This document shows, piece by piece, positions 36,018 to 44,408 of a stretch of 64,000 nucleotides of DNA. Source of the stretch: Hassallia sp050875635 (GTDB taxonomy: Bacteria; Cyanobacteriota; Cyanobacteriia; Cyanobacteriales; Nostocaceae). The notes below the pieces were generated by a model that ran no database searches, was not told where the DNA came from, and worked only from the letters and a program-made list of their open reading frames with translations. Positions within the stretch are counted from its first letter, which is position 1. Each line of letters opens with the position of its first letter. The position numbers were made by a program, and so were the translations under genes. The DNA is taken from the NCBI RefSeq assembly GCF_050875635.1, contig NZ_JBPAOH010000009.1, forward strand, positions 37,379-101,378. The letters are read 5' to 3'.

Positions 36018-37901
36018 TTATTCTACTGTTACCGACTTGGCTAAATTTCTCGGCTGATCGACATCTAAACCGCGCCGCGCTGCTATATGATAAGCTAATA
36101 ATTGCAAAGGAATTACAGTTAGGATTGGCGAAAGTAATTCATCCACGTTGGAGACGGGAAGCAGATCGTTAAAAATTTCCGCAGCTTCACCATTGTTGAC
36201 GGGAGTTACACCAATTAAGCGCGAATCTCTGGCTTTTGCTTCTTGGGCGTTAGAAATCACCTTTTCGTAAACATTACCAGGCATAGCGATCGCCACTACT
36301 GGTACTTTCGCATCTAATAAAGCGATCGGACCGTGTTTCATTTCCCCAGCGGGATACCCCTCAGCATGAATATAGCTGATTTCTTTTAATTTCAACGCTC
36401 CTTCTAAAGCGATGGGGAAGTTAATTCCCCTACCCAAAAAGATAAAATCTGTGGTTTCTGCAAACTCGTGCGCTAACTGTTCAATTATATTTTCTTGACT
36501 TTCCAAAGTTGCTTCAATTTCTTTAGGAATCTGTCGCAAACAGTTAATAATTTCCTCTAATTTGTCAAGATAAATTGTTTGACGACGATAAGCTAAATCC
36601 AAAGCTAAAGCATAAAATGCCATCAGTTGAGCGATAAAAGTTTTTGTTGCCGCTACCCCAATTTCTAATCCTCCGTGGATATTGATAATCTGAGATACCA
36701 TTTCACCTAAAGTGCTTTCTGGACGATTGGTAATTCCCAATAGTCGCGGTTTATACTTAAGTTCTAAACCGCTGCGGCGTTCTTTTTCCATCGCTAAAGC
36801 TGCTAGTGTATCAGCAGTTTCCCCAGATTGAGTTACGCCAATTGTGAGAGTATTTGCTGTTAAAGGTGATGGTGCATAGCGAAACTCAGAAGCATATTGC
36901 ACCTGTGTGGGAATTTCTGCCAATTGTTCTATCAAGTATTTACCGATTAGTGCTGCGTGCCAACTCGTACCGCAGGCGAGGATTTGAATTTGCTCTAAAT
37001 CAGCGTACAATTCTGCTGGTAAGCTTAAATTAATTGGCGAAGACGCATCATTTGTAAAATAAGCTTCTAAACAAGCCCTAACTACTCCCGGTTGCTCGTA
37101 GATTTCCTTGAGCATGAAGTGCTTGAATCCCTGTTTTTCTACCATTATGGGACTCAAGTTGAGCAAGCGCGGTTGTTTTTTCAACCTGTCACCAGCAAAG
37201 TTATATATTTCTACTCCTAAAGGTGTCAAGCGTGCCATTTCGCCATTTTCCAGGGTTAGCACCGCACGGGTATGAGAAACGATCGCCGGCGTATCCGAAG
37301 CGCAGAAAAATTCCCCTTGACCAAAACCAATCACCAGTGGTGCTTGTTGTCGGATAGCGATCAGTTCATCCGGAAAGTCAGCACAAACGCAGGCGATCGC
37401 AAATGCCCCCTCTAATTTATTCACAGCTTGACGCACTGCCTCGAAGAAGGGAGAAGGGGAGGGGGAGAGGGGGGGAAAGGGGGGGTTTTTTAAGAATTCG
37501 GCGATTAGGTGGGGAATGACTTCTGTATCCGTTTCCGAACGAAACACATAGCCTTTTTGTTTGAGATCCTGGCGTAACTCGCGGTAGTTTTCAATAATGC
37601 CATTTTGCACTACCGCCACTCGCATTGCTGTATCCATGTGTGGATGAGCATTATACTCTTCTGGCTTACCATGAGTCGCCCAGCGAGTGTGACCAATACC
37701 AATTTGTGCCGGGGCTTCGACGGCTTCTAGTTTGGAACGTAGATTATGCAGTTTGCCTTTAGCGCGGACGCAATTAACCTCACCTTCCCAAATAGTGGCG
37801 ATTCCGGCGGAATCGTAACCCCTATACTCTAGTTTTTCCAGCCCAGAGAGCAAAATTTCTGTCGCTGCTTGAGTGCCGATATAACCTACAATGCCGCACA
37901 T
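36018..37901 (-). CDS. glmS: Glutamine-fructose-6-phosphate aminotransferase (isomerising)
   Basis: The 627-residue enzyme makes glucosamine-6-phosphate for peptidoglycan and LPS. The N-terminal glutaminase starts with the nucleophile Cys in MCGIVGYIG, and GHTRWATHG is the glutamine-binding loop. Two SIS domains follow (CGTSWHAA, TQSGETADT, LGRGINFPIALEGALKLKE), and the C-terminus NLAKSVTVE is conserved. A Pro/Ser/Phe-rich insertion (NPPFPPLSPSPSPF, near residue 140) is encoded by a purine-rich low-complexity tract at about 37446-37492 and is not part of the family consensus. It probably forms a surface loop. Confidence 0.95.
   Translation of the reverse strand: MCGIVGYIGTQAATEILLSGLEKLEYRGYDSAGIATIWEGEVNCVRAKGKLHNLRSKLEAVEAPAQIGIGHTRWATHGKPEEYNAHPHMDTAMRVAVVQNGIIENYRELRQDLKQKGYVFRSETDTEVIPHLIAEFLKNPPFPPLSPSPSPFFEAVRQAVNKLEGAFAIACVCADFPDELIAIRQQAPLVIGFGQGEFFCASDTPAIVSHTRAVLTLENGEMARLTPLGVEIYNFAGDRLKKQPRLLNLSPIMVEKQGFKHFMLKEIYEQPGVVRACLEAYFTNDASSPINLSLPAELYADLEQIQILACGTSWHAALIGKYLIEQLAEIPTQVQYASEFRYAPSPLTANTLTIGVTQSGETADTLAALAMEKERRSGLELKYKPRLLGITNRPESTLGEMVSQIINIHGGLEIGVAATKTFIAQLMAFYALALDLAYRRQTIYLDKLEEIINCLRQIPKEIEATLESQENIIEQLAHEFAETTDFIFLGRGINFPIALEGALKLKEISYIHAEGYPAGEMKHGPIALLDAKVPVVAIAMPGNVYEKVISNAQEAKARDSRLIGVTPVNNGEAAEIFNDLLPVSNVDELLSPILTVIPLQLLAYHIAARRGLDVDQPRNLAKSVTVE
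37446..37492. repeat. Purine-rich low-complexity insertion in glmS
   Basis: Runs of g and ga (gagggggagagggggggaaa) code for a Pro/Ser-rich loop on the minus strand. Similar tracts make up spacers elsewhere in the window, which suggests slippage or repeat invasion into the gene. Confidence 0.7.
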
Positions 37902-38062
37902 TGCTCACACCACTTTGTTTTCAGGATGACTAAACCCAGTATAGTTGTTAAGACAAATGCGGGGTTTTCGTTAACTTTCAACAAAGTTTATATATGTGTG
38001 AAGCAAAAAAAGAGCAATAGTCCAATCTTATTTTCGACTTTCGCCATCATCAGATATTTTTA

Positions 38063-38114
38063 TAGGGTAGTAAGTAGACACTCTTTTAATTAATAGTGTA
38101 TAATTACTACCCTA
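38063..38114. terminator. Inverted repeat downstream of psaC
   Basis: The outer arms tagggtagtaa and ttactacccta pair exactly, and the inner arms acact and agtgt pair too, with A+T-rich DNA on both sides. It lies between the psaC stop and the glmS start and could end the short psaC transcript. Confidence 0.4.
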
Positions 38115-38180
38115 CAATAGTGTTATTTGCTTGCTATTGACTGTAAATTGCCAGTCGAATTAGAAATTCTGGTGAATTTC

Positions 38181-38426
38181 TTAGTAAGCCAGACCCATAC
38201 TGCGAGTGGTTTCGGCTCCCAGGTAAACCCGGATGCTCAAAAAGTCAGTCGGGCAAGCAGTTTCACACCGCTTGCAACCTACGCAGTCTTCTGTGCGGGG
38301 TGAAGAGGCTATTTGTTGGGCTTTGCAGCCATCCCAAGGAACCATCTCCAGCACGTCTGTGGGGCAAGCGCGGACGCATTGTGTACAGCCAATGCAGGTA
38401 TCGTAGATTTTTACGTTATGAGACAT
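38181..38426 (-). CDS. psaC: Photosystem I iron-sulfur subunit PsaC
   Basis: An 81-residue protein carrying the FA and FB 4Fe-4S clusters at the stromal face of photosystem I. It has the two motifs CIGCTQCVRACP and CVGCKRCETACP and the C-terminus SMGLAY. The length and sequence match PsaC across cyanobacteria. It passes electrons to ferredoxin or flavodoxin. Confidence 0.99.
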   Translation of the reverse strand: MSHNVKIYDTCIGCTQCVRACPTDVLEMVPWDGCKAQQIASSPRTEDCVGCKRCETACPTDFLSIRVYLGAETTRSMGLAY

Positions 38427-38955
38427 TCAAAAAAAGCTCCTAACAAAAGTGTTCTTCTTTGCCAAAGAATCATAATCAAGGCATAGTTTACCGCAGTGTT
38501 CTAGCACCTGTAAGCAAAAGGCTACATAACTTTAAACAACTTGACAGTTTAAAAGGAAGTCTGCTAGTAGGCGCTGCTCTGATTTTAATAATACGGCAGT
38601 TGTCTGGAAAGAGATTGCGATCGCCTATTACATAATCGGGAAATGGGGCATGGGGCATTGGGCAATGGGCAATGGGCATTGGGCATGGGGCATTGGGCAT
38701 TGGGCATTGGTAATTGGTAATTGTCCCCCTGCTCCCCCTTGTCCCCCTTGTCTCCCTTGTCTCCCTGCCCCCTGCCCCCTGCCCAACGCACTGCCTCCCC
38801 AATGCCCAATGCCCAATTCCCAATTCCCAATTAATTTCTGGTATTCACTCCCATCTCGATCCGGTTTACCTCACAAACTTTCAAGTAAGGCGCAGGCATT
38901 ATAGAGAGGTATGAAACAAAAGTCAATTACAAAGAGCAATCGAAGTACGTTAACT
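38427..38955. other. Region between psaC and hsp20 with an STRR block
   Basis: The left 200 bases should hold the psaC promoter and leader. At 38640-38830 lies an STRR block of gggcatt/ggggcat heptamers, cccccttgtc units and a half copy of the 41-nt hairpin (caacgcactgcctcccc). The right part is the hsp20 leader. Confidence 0.6.
38640..38830. repeat. STRR block
   Basis: At least eight gggcatt-type heptamers are followed by cccttgtc-type octamers and cccaatg heptamers of opposite sense. Six artefactual open frames on both strands come from it. Confidence 0.8.
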
Positions 38956-39444
38956 ATGGCAATCATTCGTTGGCAACCTTTCACAGAAATGCAAACTCTA
39001 CACCGTCAAATGAATCAAATTTTTGATGAAATGTTAACCCAAAAGCGCGATGCTATTACTTGGAAGCCTGCGGCTGAACTGGAAGATACAGATAATAACC
39101 TGATTTTGCGCTTATCAATTCCCGGTGTGGAAGCTAAAGATTTAAATATCCGGGTAACACAGCAAGTAGTGGCTATTTCTGGCGAAAAGCGTCAGGAAAA
39201 TCAAACTGAAAATAATGGTTCCTTCCGTTCCGAGTTTCGTTATGGTAAGTTCCAGCGGGTAATTCCTCTACCAGTTGCGATTGAGAACAACAAGGTGCAA
39301 GCTGAATTCAAAGATGGTATTTTGACGCTGACATTGCCCAAAGTAATCGAAGCACGTAACCAAGTTGTCAAAATTAATTTAGCAGATAATACTGCTCAAA
39401 CAGCTCCTGAAGCTAACCAAACTGATGAAGCTAAAGCTGCTTAA
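38956..39444 (+). CDS. hspA: Small heat-shock protein Hsp20
   Basis: About 162 residues. The alpha-crystallin domain spans about 32-135 (WKPAAELEDTDNNLILRLSI, GVEAKDLNIRV, FRYGKFQRVIPLP, VQAEFKDGILTLTLPK). The N-end is short and the C-end Ala/Glu-rich. As a holdase it binds unfolding proteins and thylakoid membranes during heat stress. The ATG at 38956 (MAIIRWQPF) is the usual start for cyanobacterial Hsp20s. A HIP1-containing terminator follows. Confidence 0.93.
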   Translation: MAIIRWQPFTEMQTLHRQMNQIFDEMLTQKRDAITWKPAAELEDTDNNLILRLSIPGVEAKDLNIRVTQQVVAISGEKRQENQTENNGSFRSEFRYGKFQRVIPLPVAIENNKVQAEFKDGILTLTLPKVIEARNQVVKINLADNTAQTAPEANQTDEAKAA

Positions 39445-39477
39445 TTGACATTGGTTTGATTTGGTGGTATGTAAATT

Positions 39478-39529
39478 AACCGCGATCGCAGTTTGTGGGT
39501 AAATTTCCCGACCGCGATCGCGGTTTTTT
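39478..39529 (+). terminator. Rho-independent terminator built from two HIP1 sites
   Basis: The arms aaccgcgatcgc (39478-39489) and gcgatcgcggtt (39514-39525) form a 12-bp stem, and six T residues follow at 39524-39529. Each arm is centred on a GCGATCGC octamer. It lies 34 bases after the hsp20 stop and could also serve the convergent protease gene. Confidence 0.75.
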
Positions 39530-39608
39530 CGTATTTTCTCACAGCGCCAAAAAATAGGGATACGTTAAACCAGACGTATCCCCATCAAAACTTAAGACTC
39601 AGGATTAA

Positions 39609-40826
39609 CTAGGAAGAAGCATTTTGCAACTCAGCCGTGCGTACAGATAGCAGCTGTGTCTGGTTCCCCCGTTGCACTTTTACCTGCAAAGTCTGACCGA
39701 GGCGACTATCTTCCACAATATTTTGTAGCTGTTCGGCTGTCGTGACCGATTGTCCATCAATTTGCACAATCACATCACCCAGACGCATCCCCGCAGCAGC
39801 AGCAGGAGAATTGGGTAAAACTCGCATCACCAAAACACCATTAACTTCTGCGACTTTCATCGGTGAGTTAGGATCGTTGTTATTTTGTCTTGCAGCATCA
39901 GCAGTTAAAGTTAGCATTTGCACACCTAAATAGGGGTGAGCCACTTTTCCGCCACGTTCGAGTTGCAAGGCGATCGCTTTTGCTTTATCTATTGGAATTG
40001 CAAAGCCAATTCCCATTGCGTCAGCACGAATCGCTGTATTGATTCCAATTACCTCACCTCGGTCATTTAACAACGGTCCGCCAGAGTTACCAGGGTTAAT
40101 TGCTGCATCGGTTTGAATAAACTCCAAGCGTTTGTCGGGAATTCCTACTTGAGCGCTAGAACGTCTGAGGGTGCTGACGATTCCTAAAGTGACGGTATTA
40201 TCGAATCCTAAAGGATTACCGACAGCGATCGCCCAATCTCCCACTTGTACATTAGCTGAAGAACCCAAGGGCGCAGCTGGTAAATCTCCACCAGCATTAA
40301 TTTTGACCACTGCTAAATCTGTCACTTCGTCAGCGCCTTGAACTTTTCCTTCAAAGCTGCGTCCGTCTTTGAGGCGGACTGTCACTTTATCAGCTTTATC
40401 GACTACGTGAGCATTGGTGAGAACCAAGCCACTTTTGTCAATAATGAAACCAGATCCTAAACCGCGTAATTGTTCCGAAGGCGATCTTTGGGGTAAACTG
40501 TCACCGAAAAACCTGCGAAAAAACGGATCGTCAAACATCGGATCTACGCGACGAGTAATTGTCCGCTCAATATCAATTCTGACAACAGCCGATCCCACAC
40601 GATTCACCGCAGCTGTAACAAAACTACTACTAGCGATCGCAGCACTCGCTGGTGATTGTCTTTGAGCAATTAATTGTAATGAAGCTTCACTCTTCTGATT
40701 TGGTGCCGGTTCCGCTTGCGAGGGTAACACTTGCAGACTACTAACCGTTAGCAAAACTCCTAGAAATATCGCTAACACATGGGTACTAAGTTGGCGTATA
40801 GACCTGGGTATTTGGGAAAATCGCAT
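39609..40826 (-). CDS. HtrA/DegP-family trypsin-like serine protease
   Basis: About 405 residues. An N-terminal signal/anchor segment (LAIFLGVLLTVSS) precedes the protease domain with the triad His in LTNAHVVD, Asp in DLAVVKI and Ser in GNSGGPLL. One PDZ domain (VLPNSPAAAAGMRLGDVIVQ) follows. It corresponds to HhoA/HhoB/HtrA of Synechocystis, but which of the three cannot be decided. It degrades or refolds damaged proteins in the periplasm or lumen. The ATG at 40826 is preferred over a GTG two codons upstream. Confidence 0.93.
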   Translation of the reverse strand: MRFSQIPRSIRQLSTHVLAIFLGVLLTVSSLQVLPSQAEPAPNQKSEASLQLIAQRQSPASAAIASSSFVTAAVNRVGSAVVRIDIERTITRRVDPMFDDPFFRRFFGDSLPQRSPSEQLRGLGSGFIIDKSGLVLTNAHVVDKADKVTVRLKDGRSFEGKVQGADEVTDLAVVKINAGGDLPAAPLGSSANVQVGDWAIAVGNPLGFDNTVTLGIVSTLRRSSAQVGIPDKRLEFIQTDAAINPGNSGGPLLNDRGEVIGINTAIRADAMGIGFAIPIDKAKAIALQLERGGKVAHPYLGVQMLTLTADAARQNNNDPNSPMKVAEVNGVLVMRVLPNSPAAAAGMRLGDVIVQIDGQSVTTAEQLQNIVEDSRLGQTLQVKVQRGNQTQLLSVRTAELQNASS

Positions 40827-41121
40827 AACCACACAAGAATGTTTCAGCGTAATTATTGTTTAATCTTGACAAATATTAGAAGTGTTGAGCTACGAAAACC
40901 GCAGCTCAAACTTTTCTATCTACAGCTATTTTTACAGGTTTGCTTCTATTTCCTGCGTATTGACGTTTATTTTTAACTTCATCGACATCTTGCCTAGCTT
41001 GTAGCCGTCAGCTAAGTCTAAGAAACTTCTGCAAACATCGGGTATCTGGGCTTTTAATACCTGCTTGTCTGTTCCAGTAGAGCTAAAAACTAATAATCAA
41101 CAACCAATGACCTTTTAAGCT

Positions 41122-42003
41122 CTAAGCCGCATCTGTCTGTTGGTCGGTCGGTTGTAGCACAAAGTCGAACTCGGCTGTATAGAAAGGTTTGCTTTGACTG
41201 TATGCGTTGAGTTTGTCGAGTGTCTCATGTTTTTGCAGCTTAATGATGGCAGATCTGACCGCGAACGTTGTATCTGAATCGAGGTGCGGATCTCCATCAA
41301 TATGAATTTGTGTAGTCAGGGGTATATAGCCAGCAGCACTCAACTTAAAATGGATATGACCTGCTCGCTGGGTATGTCGTCCCAAAAGCTGTAGCATTTC
41401 ACCGCACGGTCCGCTTGATGGGACACTGTAGCCTATTGGCACAACCGTTTCAAATGCGTAGGAGCCGTCCGAATTGGTTCGGAAACGACCTCGGAAGTTA
41501 CCCTTTGCCTGGGATGCATCTTGAAGGTCATAGAGTCCCTTTGAATTTGACTGCCAGACATCAAGAAGCGCATTGGCAATTGGTTTGTTGTTCAGGTCTA
41601 AGACGCGTCCTGATAGGAAGAGCGTATTGCCGTCGGGATCAATTCCGAGGCGATCGCCCATATTGCGCTCTGGTGCATCGGCTACATAGACAGGACCCTC
41701 TACATTACTTTCGGTAGCTGTGCTACTCTTGTTATGCAATAGAACCACTAACTCTGAGATTCCCAGCAAGTCGAACAGCATATGAATTTCTCCATTCGGT
41801 ATCTCTTCTGTGTAGCGATCTGCCCGAATGAGAAAATCGCCCAAGAACGATAACTCCTGTTCCGTCAGATTTACCTCCTGCACGAAGGCGTGCAGATGTC
41901 GAACAAGGCTGGTATAAATCTCATAAAGGCGTGCATCAGTCTTGCCTTTATCACCCTGCTGAATCACGGCTTGAGTGATATTTTCCAGAGTAATGTTTCT
42001 CAT
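41122..42003 (-). CDS. Intradiol ring-cleavage dioxygenase (catechol/hydroxyquinol 1,2-dioxygenase-like)
   Basis: About 293 residues. The N-terminal helical linker domain (about 1-95) contacts the dimer partner. The catalytic beta-sandwich keeps non-haem Fe(III) ligands: Tyr in VEGPVYVADAP, Tyr in PIGYSVPSSGPCGE, and the two His in AGHIHF. The reaction is oxygen-dependent ortho cleavage of a catechol to a cis,cis-muconate. No other aromatic-degradation gene is nearby, so the substrate is unknown and horizontal acquisition is possible. The ATG at 42003 follows an agagataaag-type ribosome site; a TTG at 42030 is the alternative. Confidence 0.9.
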   Translation of the reverse strand: MRNITLENITQAVIQQGDKGKTDARLYEIYTSLVRHLHAFVQEVNLTEQELSFLGDFLIRADRYTEEIPNGEIHMLFDLLGISELVVLLHNKSSTATESNVEGPVYVADAPERNMGDRLGIDPDGNTLFLSGRVLDLNNKPIANALLDVWQSNSKGLYDLQDASQAKGNFRGRFRTNSDGSYAFETVVPIGYSVPSSGPCGEMLQLLGRHTQRAGHIHFKLSAAGYIPLTTQIHIDGDPHLDSDTTFAVRSAIIKLQKHETLDKLNAYSQSKPFYTAEFDFVLQPTDQQTDAA

Positions 42004-42164
42004 CTTTATCTCTTTTATAAAACTTATCAATAGTTGACTACTTTAGTTAGAGTCTAGTTTTCTAAGTACTTCTAGCATGAATTAACTCATTTTACAGACT
42101 ACTTTGGTGTTAACTTCCTACTGCTGTATTTGAATGATAAGTCTTTTAGGTGCAAGATATGAGC

Positions 42165-42245
42165 GCCCCTACATCCCCCTATCTCCCCACCTTCTTGTCT
42201 CCCTTATCCCCTTGTCTCCCCCTCCCCCCCTCCTCTCCCCCTGTA
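42165..42245. repeat. C-rich low-complexity tract
   Basis: Units of ctccccac, cttgtctccc and ccctcct in loose tandem. It lies 38 bases upstream of the metal-repressor gene and could influence its leader. Confidence 0.65.
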
Positions 42246-42282
42246 GGCTAGGATTTTAGTATTGCCAGAACTTTGATAATTT

Positions 42283-42678
42283 ATGAATGGATTAAACCGA
42301 TTAGCTGAAGAAGCCTTGTCCATAATACCAGCAGAACATTCCCAAAACGATATAGACCACAGCCACACAGATCGTACTCATGGGCATGGACAGTCGGCTC
42401 ATCCACACGTCCATAGCGAAGAGTCATTGCGGCGAATTGTTAATCGGCTGTCGCGTATAGAAGGACACGTTCGTGGCATCAAAACAATGGTGCAACAAAA
42501 TAGTCCTTGTCCTGATGTTTTGTTGCAAATTGCCGCCGTTAGAGGTGCAATAGATAAAGTGGCGCGAATTGTTCTCGATGAACATTTAAATGAGTGTATT
42601 GGTAGAGCCTGCAAAGAAGGCAATATTGAAGTGGAAATTCAACAACTCAAAGCTGCTTTGGATCGGTTTTTGCCTTAG
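42283..42678 (+). CDS. Metal-sensing CsoR/RcnR-family repressor, InrS-like
   Basis: A 131-residue DUF156 protein. The His-rich N-terminus (HSHTDRTHGHGQSAHPHVHS) precedes a four-helix core: RIVNRLSRIEGHVRGI with DNA-binding Arg/Lys, a Cys in NSPCPDVL, and His/Cys in LDEHLNECIGRAC. The Cys-His-Cys set plus N-terminal His matches the Ni(II) sensor InrS of Synechocystis more than copper CsoR, though family members vary. In InrS it represses a nickel exporter; no exporter gene is adjacent here. Confidence 0.85.
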   Translation: MNGLNRLAEEALSIIPAEHSQNDIDHSHTDRTHGHGQSAHPHVHSEESLRRIVNRLSRIEGHVRGIKTMVQQNSPCPDVLLQIAAVRGAIDKVARIVLDEHLNECIGRACKEGNIEVEIQQLKAALDRFLP

Positions 42679-42831
42679 AAAATAAAGAGGTATGGGAGGC
42701 TAAAGTATAAGACACTAAAAACAGAAGCAAAGGTAAATCATCTAAGCGTTTCAAACACGTTGAACAGCTAGTAGCACAAATAAAACAATGTCTTAGTAAC
42801 TTACCTGATAGCTACTGAAAGTGGGGTTGAA

Positions 42832-43008
42832 ATGGAACCAACAACAGAACAGTTGAGAGCATTTTACACTAGATGTGTTAGAGCAAGTAATATGTTTCAA
42901 CCTATCAACGTTGTGCGACTGGACGAAAGAACGAAGCGCATATACGTTTTAATTGGGGACACAATACAAATAGAGATATATCCAAATGGTGAGGTTACAT
43001 TTCCATGA
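42832..43008 (+). CDS. DUF6888-like small protein
   Basis: A 58-residue protein. The core INVVRLDERTKRIYVLIG followed by IQIEIYPNGEVTF is typical of the cyanobacterial DUF6888 family. Its TGA overlaps the next gene's ATG in an ATGA, so the two are translationally coupled. The function is unknown. The gene pair layout resembles toxin-antitoxin loci, which is only an analogy. Confidence 0.75.
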   Translation: MEPTTEQLRAFYTRCVRASNMFQPINVVRLDERTKRIYVLIGDTIQIEIYPNGEVTFP

Positions 43009-43190
43009 CTAAACCTGATTATCAAGTTATGTCAGATGATGAATTAAGGGATTGGGTGAGATATCACCCACAGGACACTGAGGCATTCCATATTTTAATG
43101 GATAGGTTAGACCAGCGACCAAAAGTCATCACTCGCACATTGGAGGAATTTGAAACCGAGTTACAACGGCGTATTAGTCAAACTAGTTGA
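43005..43190 (+). CDS. DUF6887-like small protein
   Basis: A 61-residue acidic protein. It begins MTKPDYQVMSDDELRDWVRY and goes on to HPQDTEAFHILMDRLDQ, matching the DUF6887 family in my memory. Its start overlaps the preceding stop by four bases. The helical first half is the conserved part. Together with the upstream gene it forms a widely occurring cyanobacterial pair of unknown role. Confidence 0.75.
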   Translation: MTKPDYQVMSDDELRDWVRYHPQDTEAFHILMDRLDQRPKVITRTLEEFETELQRRISQTS

Positions 43191-43574
43191 CCAAAACTAG
43201 GGTGTAGGGTGCAGGGTGTGGGGTGTGGGGTAATAAAGATAAAGTATTATTTAACTCCAGGACTTGGAGCCGCCTTGGTGTCATAGCCCCCACCAAAATC
43301 TATGATTTGGTAGTCTAAAATCAGTGGGGGTACAAGCCCCTACTGATTTATTCCCGAAACCTGCAACCCCATACCCCACACCCTTCTTTCTGACAGTAAA
43401 TTAAGATTAGCGAAAAGTCACCAGTGTAAAAACTGGTGGTTTAGTCATGAGTAAAACCCGCAATAAGATTAAACACAAAGAGCGATTGTTATAATTTTCG
43501 ATTCCGAGTTCTGCTGGTTTAATAATTCTGGGATTTTCATACATGCTTTACATATCCTGTAGTGTACATATAAT
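43191..43574. other. Intergenic region with an interrupted inverted repeat
   Basis: Tandem ggtgtagggtgcagggtgtg units near 43200-43230 are mirrored by ccataccccacaccc near 43370-43384. Between them lies a hairpin-rich phrase with ccccaccaaaatc and its partner gggggtacaagcccc. Together they could be a small non-autonomous element of about 190 bases. No gene is present. Confidence 0.5.
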
Positions 43575-44393
43575 ATGTCCCTGGAAAATTACCAATTTCA
43601 CTATTCTTTCACGGGCAATTCCCAGAAATCACCAATCCTTTTTTTACATGGATTCATGGGTAATTGTCATGAGTTTGATGAAACAATAAAATTACTATCT
43701 GATGATTTTGATTGTCTGACAATTGACCTTCCCGGACATGGGAAAACTCAAGTTTTTGGTGGCGATGAGTGCTATACAATGGCAAACACTGCCCAAGCAT
43801 TAATCAACTTACTAGATAAGCTAAAAATTTATCAATGCTTTTTAGTTGGTTATTCAATGGGTGGAAGATTGGCTTTATACCTCTATCTGCATTTTCCTCA
43901 ACGTTTTCCTCAAGTTATCTTAGAATCAGCTTCTCCTGGTTTAATAACAGAAGTTGAACAATTAGAACGAGTTAAGTCTGATGAGCAAATAGCGAGAAAA
44001 TTAACAATATGTGTTGAAAAAAGTGATTTTAGAGCTTTTCTATTAAATTGGTACAATCAGCCGATTTTTGGTTATATAAAAAATCATCCTCAGTTTAAGG
44101 GCATGATAGAAAGTCGGTTGCAGAATAATCCTTTAGAATTGGCTAAATCATTGCGGTTTATGGGTACTGGATGTCAACCTTGTTTGTGGGAAAAACTCGA
44201 AGAGAATACAAACCCCTTGCTGTTATTAGTTGGAGAGTACGATGAAAAATTTATAGTTGTTAATAGAAAAATGATTAATATATGTGAAGCCCAACTAAAA
44301 GTAATTAATAATTCGGGGCATAATATACATTTTGAAAAGACTTTTGCTTTTGTGCAAAATCTCAGGAATTTTTTAAGTTTGAATAAGCATTGA
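43575..44393 (+). CDS. menH: 2-succinyl-6-hydroxy-2,4-cyclohexadiene-1-carboxylate synthase (MenH-like)
   Basis: A 272-residue alpha/beta hydrolase. Motifs match MenH: LHGFMGNCHEFDE (oxyanion hole), DLPGHGKT, nucleophile elbow GYSMGGRLALY, LESASPGL, MGTGCQPCLWE, and the C-terminal His in NSGHNIHFE. The catalytic triad would be Ser, Asp (LVGEYDEKF) and His. In cyanobacteria it serves phylloquinone synthesis for photosystem I. It stands alone here. General hydrolases are the alternative, but the TGCQPCLW stretch favours MenH. Confidence 0.85.
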   Translation: MSLENYQFHYSFTGNSQKSPILFLHGFMGNCHEFDETIKLLSDDFDCLTIDLPGHGKTQVFGGDECYTMANTAQALINLLDKLKIYQCFLVGYSMGGRLALYLYLHFPQRFPQVILESASPGLITEVEQLERVKSDEQIARKLTICVEKSDFRAFLLNWYNQPIFGYIKNHPQFKGMIESRLQNNPLELAKSLRFMGTGCQPCLWEKLEENTNPLLLLVGEYDEKFIVVNRKMINICEAQLKVINNSGHNIHFEKTFAFVQNLRNFLSLNKH

Positions 44394-44408
44394 AACGCTT
44401 ACTCCGAA

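Noticed and set aside
38488..38904. Several open frames on both strands in the STRR block
   Set aside because: The products are translated heptamers such as MGIGHWA or CPMPNA repeats and are not proteins.
42690..42818. Short open frame ending VEQLVAQIKQCLSNLPDSY before the DUF6888 gene
   Set aside because: There is no start codon in frame and no recognisable family; possibly a decayed tail of a small gene.
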